Shown: one piece after another, positions 58,301-64,000 of the stretch
Position numbering within the stretch: the first letter of the stretch is position 1
Layout: each line of letters opens with the position of its first letter
Translations under genes and position numbers: made by a program
The notes under the pieces: model-generated
The model's database searches: none
What the model was told of the DNA's origin: nothing
Seen by the model: the letters and a program-made list of their open reading frames with translations, nothing else
Assembly: GCA_030549495.1 (NCBI GenBank)
Contig: JAUIRK010000925.1
Location: 558,001 to 622,000, forward strand
Direction: 5' to 3'
Length of the DNA stretch: 64,000 bases
Source of the DNA: Nectonema munidae
Lineage: Eukaryota; Nematomorpha; Nectonematoida; Nectonematidae

Positions 58301-60323
58301 GGGCATCAACTGAAGGGGGTGGGATAGAGCGAATGAACTGGAAGAGCCCGGGGCTTCAATTTCATTGTTCATCGAAATGTTGTTGTGACTTTTGGGAGAC
58401 GAGGCAACATTCTGTGACTGAGAAATCATGGCGGCGAAGAATTGAATCATCTATTAATGAAGAGAACGGGTGGGTGGAGAAAGTATGAAGAGTAAAAAAC
58501 ATATGACTTACCTTTGCCACCATTTGCTGTTGCTTAGAACTCTTTTGACGTAGATTCATTATTTCACTCCACAGCAAATTATTTTCCCTGAAAAGGTGGA
58601 CACAAAAGGAAAAATAATTGGGTGATGATGGTAATCATGATGATAGGGTTGGATCAAATACATTATTGGTATTATATTTGTAATTAAATACCAATTTGAT
58701 GTAATTGTATTCGTATGTGTGTTTTAAAATGCTAAGTTCCGTGAATTTGTTGTATTTTGTAAAATGTAAAGATAGATACAAGACCATCATATTAGAATAT
58801 CAATGAAAGCAACACAAATTCACTCCGGATAATTTTCGTTTATCAGTGAAGAGGAGGTATAAATAAAGATTGAAATGACGAATATAGTTATGTCAATTAG
58901 AAATATGCTGAGACAGAGCATCTTGAAGTTTATGAAAAAATATTTGTAACTGTATTTTGACATTAATAAATGTAATTGATTTTTGTTTTTTGTAGAAGTA
59001 TTTGTATGTGTATTGTTTTTAAATTTTCATAGCGAGAGTATTCGTATTTGATCCAACCCTGGATGATGATGATGATGAGTATGAGTTGATGCAGTTGATT
59101 ATGATGTTGGTCATGATGTTATGCAATATGAGGGTGATTATGATTGAGATTTCGTTGATGTTCATGATGATAAAAAGATTATGATGTGCCAGATTATGAA
59201 ATAATGAATGGGTAAATAGTGTTGATGATGAAGGTGTTATGGAATATGAAGGCATTGATGATGATTATGATCAATGGGTAACGTTTTGATTATAAATATT
59301 GGAAACAGTCTATTTTATTAAAGCACTAACAGGCACTAAATGGGGCAATCACAAGGAAGACATTACTGATACACATATACCTATAACGCGTGCCATACTA
59401 GAATATCTACAAAAAGGGGTCAAGTCTTACCTATACCAACACGATGAAGACACAAAGCACAAAACAAGGCATGTCAACGGGCGAAACATCAAACAACAAC
59501 ATACAACACTTAAGTATAAAAACCTCATCAAAGCTGGTACACATTTTAGGAAATTATTTCGTATATAACTTGTATAAAAAAGGCATACATTGATAATAAA
59601 TTTTTGATAGTTGAAAACATTAAAAAAAATCCCCTCCAAATATTCAAGCTGTGAGCCCCTGGTATACACATAAATACATCAATCAAGCCTAAGGGCCAAA
59701 GCGACAAACGAGGACACACGTAACCATCTTTACCACGGCACCAAACCTAAAGGCGCATGCACAAGAAAATAATCCGGACAATCATGAACCACTACAAACA
59801 AATAAAACAGTACACACAATCTGTTACAAATAATCTCTGAACACTTGAACCCAATCTTGAATCATTAACATTCTACTACCACAAATTGACATATAAAAAA
59901 AACAATCATTTAAATCAAGACACACACTCACACAACCTACAGCAAAAAACACCGCTCATATCGTGGCTGTTGCGAACGTGTATTGAAACTTCCACATGTT
60001 AAACCTGTGAGCACTTTTGGAAGGAAAAGTGAATTTCGCTTATAACGAGATTGCGTAAATTTGTGGCCAACAATAACAAGATCATGAGGATGATGTGGTT
60101 ATGAAATACAGGGAGGGCAATGATGATGAAGTGACTGATGACATGATGATGATTGGGTGATAAAATAAAAAAGAGTTTCATACTTCTGAACAGCAAGCAT
60201 TTTACTGTGCAGTTCTTCGTTACTCTTTTTGATGGTGGCTATATCAGATAAAACTCCACTTGGAACAATGGCGTTACTGGGAGTGATGTTTTGAAAGTGA
60301 ATTCCATTCTCACCGCGAACAAA
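43361..60323 (-). CDS. Hsf: Heat shock transcription factor, nine exons, DNA-binding domain off the model
   Basis: Exons, in transcript order: 60323-60184, 58587-58512, 58450-58199, 52066-51844, 51125-50963, 48646-48366, 45928-45800, 45728-45570 and 43602-43361. Their total is 1665 bases, and every junction keeps phase (2,0,0,1,2,1,1,1). The first exon starts FVRGENG, matching the end of an HSF DNA-binding domain (HP.F.RG). The HR-A/B trimerisation coiled coil follows: NEELHSKMLAVQKENNLLW, then IMNLRQKSSKQQQMVAK and MIQFFAAMI, compared with ENEALWREVASLRQKH...VVNKLIQFL in known HSFs. The remaining roughly 470 residues are Ser/Pro/Asp-rich, as in HSF regulatory and activation regions. HSFs form trimers on heat-shock elements and switch on chaperone genes. 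I found no HR-C heptad. The donor at 50962 is the weakest junction; reading on gives a stop at 50767. Exons for the DNA-binding domain must lie beyond about 60.4 kb. Confidence 0.88.
47811..48022. repeat. Recent tandem duplication of 88 bp in an Hsf intron
   Basis: 47811-47898 and 47935-48022 are nearly identical (one difference seen, GATGAGGG versus GATAAGGG), offset 124 bases. The near identity implies a young local duplication. Confidence 0.85.
48726..48775 (+). mobile_element. Solo pogo/Tigger-like transposon end
   Basis: CAGTGGAACCTCGTTGTAAG is a near match to the Tigger/pogo terminal repeat CAGTGGAACCTCGTTATAACG. No partner end or transposase was found nearby. Confidence 0.5.
50026..50158 (+). 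mobile_element. Very short LINE 3' insertion with 9-bp target duplication
   Basis: The nonamer GATCGTAAG at 50017-50025 recurs exactly at 50159-50167. Between them lie 133 bases encoding VKERLDELLRLTEENAQKRE, then a WRQRLKATDP stretch and a stop, then a short tail with AAAAAAGAAGAA. This is the form of a 5'-truncated LINE copy whose last codons resemble other LINE ORF2 ends (DELLRLTE...W). It sits in an Hsf intron. Confidence 0.7.
52158..52762. mobile_element. pogo/Tigger-like deletion derivative (605 bp)
   Basis: Ends CAGTGATGCTTTCCTAATCCGACA and, on minus, CAGTGATGATTGGTTAATCCGACA agree at 20 of 24 positions (read as two parts, CAGTGATG and TAATCCGACA). TA precedes the left end. Inside, HPFKKCGLSGPIKFFEE recalls the SFKKCGI segment of pogo-type transposases. 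It is inactive and lies in an Hsf intron. Confidence 0.65.
54145..54263 (+). mobile_element. piggyBac-like palindromic MITE, copy P3
   Basis: A 119-bp element with perfect 10-bp ends CCCGTTAACG and CGTTAACGGG. The interior matches P1 closely (GTCGACTTTACAAAAATAAA, then CGTCTGCGTTTATCAA and AGATATCGCCTGATTATT). The flanks are CGTA and GGAC instead of TTAA, and half of the GTCGAC palindrome is missing. Confidence 0.8.
54860..55320 (-). other. Two exon-like GC-richer stretches, not placed in a gene
   Basis: On minus, 54986-54860 (PAVPPSSFKIRPRTVILP) and 55316-55210 (SIALAPPPLTEAMTSSPAS) have proline/serine-rich frames and lie between Hsf exons 3 and 4. Neither has a donor that fits the Hsf phase. 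They may be alternative exons or chance. Confidence 0.2.
55829..55959 (+). mobile_element. piggyBac-like palindromic MITE, copy P4
   Basis: TTAA at 55825-55828 and 55960-55963, with ends CCCATTAAGT and ACTTAATGGG (perfect 10 bp). The hairpin is TCCCATTTGGGA. The family blocks TTTCATCTTCGTCTGC and AGATATTGTCTGATTTCT are present. It matches P2 (in reverse) better than P1 in the hairpin half. Confidence 0.85.
56390..57998 (-). pseudogene. piggyBac transposase relic, copy C, with its 5' terminus
   Basis: On minus, the end CCCTTACATGCATAAAAATG abuts TTAA at 57999-58002. Then come an acidic N-terminal frame (57703-57398), RFEAILRNLIFDDKSIRTRK, CIDEHLISFHG (first Asp), NKYGMKLFPLADCNADYIF, then an inserted hAT MITE (56701-57110), then MTTIVGTVRKNKSRIP, VVSSLVGFDN and a MNKGVLLL-like piece with stops. 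At least two frame changes and several stops are present. The C-terminal third and the other terminus were not found. Confidence 0.8.
56701..57110. mobile_element. hAT MITE with perfect 8-bp target duplication (410 bp)
   Basis: Target duplication AAGGTAAG occurs at 56693-56700 and 57111-57118. The ends are TAGAGTTTGC and, on minus, TAGTGTTTGC. Subterminal CCCGGTT repeats lie at both sides, and a central perfect 23-bp inverted repeat (56880-56902 and 56935-56957) forms a hairpin. It is inserted into piggyBac copy C, so it is the younger of the two. Confidence 0.9.
58644..59061. mobile_element. hAT-like MITE inside an ATG-rich repeat (418 bp)
   Basis: The left end TAGGGTTGGATCAAATAC and the right end, on minus, CAGGGTTGGATCAAATAC match at 17 of 18 positions. 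Flanking octamers are CATGATGA and GATGATGA (7 of 8). The octamers lie in an ATG-rich repeat, so the duplication could partly be chance. The element splits that repeat and lies in the Hsf intron between exons 1 and 2 of the model. Confidence 0.75.
59062..59280. repeat. Degenerate (ATG)n repeat
   Basis: GATGATGATGATGATGAG and related imperfect units continue to about 59280. Similar sequence flanks the MITE on its left (58610-58643) and recurs at 60076-60160. Confidence 0.8.
59290..59990 (+). pseudogene. LINE reverse transcriptase C-terminal relic
   Basis: FIKALTGTKWGNHKEDI followed by ITRAILEY matches the LKALAGTTWGQDKETL...ALIRPVLEY stretch of a Jockey-like LINE group. Further on, in shifting frames, are a NNNIQHL piece and LNQDTHSHNLQQKTPLISWL, the usual LPR.TR..LAQLRS.KSP.L..YL region. 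It is broken by many frame changes and stops and is old. It lies in an Hsf intron. Confidence 0.65.
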
Positions 60324-60339
60324 CTAATAATAACGCAAA

Positions 60340-61560
60340 AAACGTAGAAAAAACTATGACACGCAACGGAAATCTTGCTGAAAAAATAGTCAATTTTACA
60401 TATAGGCGTATTCAACATATGAATATGGGCGTACTTGCACAGGGCGTATTCAAATAACTTCTAAGTCGTTTCTTTTTTCTTGATCCTTCATCATGGAATA
60501 AAATCACTATGGATTACCGGGGGTTTCAATTATGGAATAAAGGATGGTAGGAATCAGCGACTCACAAGCCCCAGGCGTAGAGTATGATTTGATAAAGACT
60601 TTCTTGATAGTTTAGGACGAAAATTCGAACAAAGCGAAAAATAAATTGTTACAGAATGTTTTTTTTTAAATATGATGGGTAAAGCCCGTTTGCCATTCTA
60701 GGTCCGACCAGTTATATGTATAGAAATATGACAAGAAACTGGTATGCGAGGGTTTGCAAACTTTAATGTGCATTTATACCACCCAATTATTTTTAATGGT
60801 TCATGAGTTTATCTTTTCAATACTAAGCCGTGTCACCACCAATAAATTCAATTTGAGAGAGGTTGGGTATGATGTGTGGTATTTTGAAAAAATATGCATG
60901 ACAAATGAAAAAATAAAGATACTTTATCTTTATTTTTAGAGTAAAAGAAATTTTCGCAATTGTAACTCTCAAAGAGAATTGTGTAGTATTGGGACTCAGA
61001 AGACTCCAATTTAGTTATAAAATTCATAGAATAGTCTCAAAACATTGCAAAAACGCAGCAGAATTTTTTTTTATCATTTTGGTCTAATGTTGTGTTTTTG
61101 CAAATCATTGAAATTGCCTGAAAAACTCTATAAAATTAAAGAATGAATTTTTTATATACCTTGTAGAGATTAGTTTTTGAATGCCATTGTTTTAGTTTAG
61201 ATAAAAAGGTCATAGACAAAAATTAAAAAATCTTTTTGAAGGCAATGTAAAAAGGAGACTAAAAATACAAACCAATAAAACATTTTAATAATAGATTAAA
61301 CATTTTGTGCTGCAACATATAGCAAAAGCATGTAGGATTCAGGAGATATTTCAAGGACTATCTAAAATGAGCCTTCACAAACGACCTTGAAATATGGTAC
61401 GTCATCAAACTTTTACATCAGTGTTCTACAAGCACGTGCAACGCCTCGCCTATATGCTCAAACCGTGCTATAAGCAGCGTGTAATCATTTTATTTTCTGT
61501 GAAGGAAAAGGAAAGAAACATATAACCTAAAATGTTTAGGAGGTTTCAACAGGTATTTAG
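60340..61560. other. No gene seen upstream of the first Hsf exon
   Basis: I searched the minus strand here and up to the window end for HSF DNA-binding-domain motifs (FVRQLN, MYGF) and found none. Short repeats of GGCGTATTCAA occur at 60403-60450. Otherwise the sequence is AT-rich and unremarkable. Confidence 0.4.
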
Positions 61561-61599
61561 CTGAATTAGCGCGATATCTGCAGTTGTATTTGAGCAGCA

Positions 61600-62330
61600 A
61601 GCTTTAAAAGTAATGACTTAATGATGTTCACGCCATCTACAACATACAATCTGTCTCTCTTGTATTTAAATTCACAAGAGTTGAAAACCCTTTCTCACAC
61701 TTGTAGGTAGAAGCAAATGGAACGAGGATACGCAAAACCCTTGTCATGCTGACTTTGGGGAATTACCGATACACAGTGCGCCACAATTGAGTTATAGATT
61801 TGACTTTACAAAAATCACAATCTAAAAATTTTCCTTCTATTTCATTTTGGATGCTCGAATTTTGATCCAGATACATGAAGTTGAGAACAAAATTCATTAC
61901 TTTGCAAAGAACCCTGTTCTTCTGTATGCTCAGTAAAACTATATTTATAGTAATATAAACTTTGAACTGATCTCGGTCTGAGATCATCCATCAGTCGAGA
62001 AAGTTTTCAACGATGTTTCCAAGAATATTCTTTCGGAGGCAGTTTGGCAGTTTAAAAACAAATATCAAGAGATTATTTTGAAAAAGGAAAATACGCATTT
62101 GCTTCCCTCGAAATTTCAAATTTAGTTTGTTCAAGTGAGCAAAATCTCGGCAAAGGATGGAATTTTTTTTTAATCCATGCCTTATTTTTGTAACTTTTTG
62201 TTTAGCTATTTCAAATCCAATTCCATATGAGGTCTGTGCTACGAATGCATTTTTTCGAAGATACAACTCACTGGAATCAAGTCTTGGACTTTTAAGACAT
62301 ATTTTTTCTTTTAAAAAGATTATATATATA
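61600..62330 (-). pseudogene. ZBED5-like hAT transposase relic
   Basis: On minus: KNAFVAQTSYGIGFEIAKQK, then FAHLNKLNLKFRGKQ, and near 61700 RILVPFASTYKCEKGFSTLV followed by NLNTRE. These match, in order, three stretches of the ZBED5/FAM200-type hAT transposase (ASY.VA..IAK..., HLN.LNLSLQGK and the C-terminal dimerisation segment FVTTYLCEKGFSAL). The catalytic middle is missing or unreadable, and stops and frame changes are frequent. Confidence 0.75.
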
Positions 62331-62754
62331 GTTGAGAGGACACATAGAAAAAAGCTCAAGCGCTTTTGAAACTAACTAAGTTTCTTTATAGAAATTAAAA
62401 TAGTAAGTGGCAAAAGTATTAAACAGTGGAAGGAAGTTACAGTAAAACACATCGCTTTGCTGTAGCTTTTAACTTTCCACGGTGTCCTTCCGGAGTAGAG
62501 GACGAGATTGCGGCAAAAAGCACTCAAATTTTATACACGACAGTTTAGAAGCACATAATTACAAAAATATTGTTCCGATTGAATTGTTCCGAAGAAACTG
62601 AAAAAAAATGAATTGAAAGTTATGTGTCCGTCTCAATACTCACACTTTCCAAAGAGTTGTTTATATACGGTAATAAAGAACTTGGTCAAATTTATAAAGA
62701 TTCCCATACCTCAAAACCTTTAACCTTATTAGTGACGGCCTATTTTCATTTCCT

Positions 62755-62815
62755 CAGTGACGGAGGTGGGGGCAGGGGCTATTTTAGTCCCCCCCCCCTC
62801 GGTTTTTCTTGAATG
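62755..62815 (+). mobile_element. DNA-transposon end (CAGTGACGGAGG type)
   Basis: CAGTGACGGAGGTGGGGGCA resembles the widespread CAGTGGCGGA... transposon end, followed by a run of C. AGTGACGGCCTATTTT 25 bases before it repeats part of the motif. No matching right end was found. Confidence 0.4.
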
Positions 62816-62889
62816 ATTGCAAATTTTTACAAAATTTTGGCGTAAACCTACTAAATGATTGATGGCGAATCTGATCGTGACATTTATTT

Positions 62890-63230
62890 TTTATAAAAAT
62901 CAATCAAACTTGTCAAAAATTGATTGATATTTGACAGCTCAACTATAGTTTAAATGGTTATACAAAGTTTTTTTACACATATATACCCATTTTCAAGTGT
63001 GCTGAACACGATGGTCACGTTTTTTTTAAAAATCAACCAAACCTGTCAAAATTGATTGATATATGACAGCTCAACTGAAAAAAGAAGCTTTTAGTTTAAA
63101 TGGTTATACAAAGTTTTCTATTTATATATACCCGTTTTCATGTATGCTGAATACAATGGTCACGCTTATTTTTTTTAAAAATCAATCAAACCTTGTCAAA
63201 AATTTGATTGACATATGACAGCCCAACTGA
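62890..63230. repeat. Three diverged tandem units of 130-150 bp
   Basis: A core beginning CAATCAAACTTGTCAAAAA and running into TTGATTGATATTTGACAGC occurs at 62901, 63034 and 63183 (spacings 133 and 149). Between cores are shared blocks GTTTAAATGGTTATACAAAG and GCTGAA.AC.ATGGTCACG. Each core is itself an inverted repeat (ATCAATC...GATTGAT). Confidence 0.8.
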
Positions 63231-63689
63231 AAAAAATAACTCTTTATTTAAGTAATAATAAAGTTTTTTTTAACATTTTCGATTAATTTGTGACTTTTTA
63301 AAATCGTAGTATGTTTGCGGTCAGATATATTGTACTGATTTTTGAACGATTTGTTTTCATGCTATTCTCCAAAGACTATATTCAAATTTTTAGTTTCACA
63401 AATAAATTTATTTCTCTTTGAAGCTTAGATTTTATTTGGAATCTAAAATAAAACAAATTTTTTCAGTATCAAAATTTCCAATGAGGCACAAATATTAATT
63501 TTGATACTCATCATTATACTATTAAATTGATTATAACTTCTCAAACTTTCTTACCTTTGTATATATAAAGTAGGCACCCTCTTTTTCAGAAAATGCCATC
63601 CAAGTTTTGCCAAGGTAACGATGTATATATTGAGAAAAATTATATAGAACTTATACACTTATAAGAGGCATCATTACTGAATATTTATC

Positions 63690-64000
63690 TTTGAGAGGTC
63701 GAAATTTAACCATTGACCGTTTGTTATAGAGCTAGCTGATTGGCTGCATAAAAAAGGTTTAATAGTCGGTACAATAGACACAAGAAGAAAAGGTATTCCG
63801 CAAAGTATAAAAAGTTTAGATAATAGAGATGAATTTTCTTATAAGATTTGCTGGGATATAGATAGAGAATTTTTATCAATTCATAGTTATGCAGTATTTT
63901 CTAATTCAAAAGGAATGTTTTGACCTCCAGACCCCCCATTTTAGGAATTACAGCAGACGATGAAAAAAATACCCTGAATTTTTTAAACAGTACGATTTTT
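63690..64000 (+). pseudogene. piggyBac transposase relic, copy D, running off the window
   Basis: NLTIDR (second Asp region) is followed after a frame break by ELADWLHKKGLIVGTIDTRR and KGIPQSIKSLDNRDEF, then a YKICWDIDREFLSIHSYAVF stretch; a NVLTSRPPILGITADDEKN segment continues in another frame. This order matches the middle of a piggyBac transposase (LAEYL...VVGTVR.NRKGLP...). No upstream part is recognisable, and the rest lies beyond the window. Confidence 0.7.

Noticed and set aside
61763-61987. A separate small gene of 74 codons
   Set aside because: It sits between recognisable parts of the decayed hAT transposase and has no features of its own.
1-64000. CRISPR array, rRNA, LTR retroelement or other virus-like fossil
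   Set aside because: Looked for regular spacers, paired long terminal repeats and reverse transcriptase, protease or integrase motifs of such elements; saw none. The reverse transcriptase traces present are of LINE type.

Overview
The window is AT-rich, intron-rich eukaryotic DNA with long introns, (TG)n and (ATG)n microsatellites, tRNA-derived SINE copies and many decayed DNA transposons. It reads as an invertebrate animal nuclear genome. An arthropod, perhaps a crustacean, is my best guess: one pseudogene belongs to a family I remember mainly from arthropod proteomes. That guess is weak, and nothing here fixes the species.

Three host genes can be supported from splice sites, reading phase and recognisable protein motifs. 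(1) At 12.2-18.7 kb (+) a complete three-exon gene encodes a 103-residue secreted peptide. Its ten-cysteine pattern is that of the prokineticin/colipase-like fold, and its first intron is GC-AG. (2) At 18.8-25.8 kb (-) lies a convergent gene for a secreted cysteine-rich protein, with a good TATA box and a signal-peptide-like first exon. At least one middle exon was not found. Its 3' end abuts or overlaps that of gene 1. (3) At 43.2-60.3 kb (-) is most of a heat shock transcription factor gene. Nine exons join in consistent phase into 554 codons plus a stop, and include the HR-A/B trimerisation coiled coil. The DNA-binding domain exons lie further upstream and were not found here. Weaker host signals are an orphan exon-like stretch at 31.87-32.02 kb (+) and a GC-richer block at 0.9-1.35 kb that may be a promoter or first exon.

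The rest is mainly transposon debris. piggyBac relics occur at 10.0-11.6 kb (+), 35.4-35.7 kb (-), 36.97-41.14 kb (-, both 16-bp terminal repeats kept), 56.4-58.0 kb (-) and 63.7 kb to the window end (+). A short palindromic MITE family with CCC...GGG ends at TTAA sites occurs four times (32.14, 32.27, 54.15 and 55.83 kb). hAT-type elements are frequent. Three have perfect or near-perfect 8-bp target duplications (32.4, 56.7 and 58.6 kb), and the 56.7 kb copy sits inside a piggyBac relic. There are also LINE 3' ends (7.8, 36.3, 50.0 and 59.3 kb), a pogo/Tigger-like element (52.2 kb) and a ZBED5-like hAT transposase relic (61.6-62.3 kb). Most of these lie in introns of the three host genes.

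I saw no CRISPR array, rRNA, intact tRNA, LTR retroelement or virus-derived gene.
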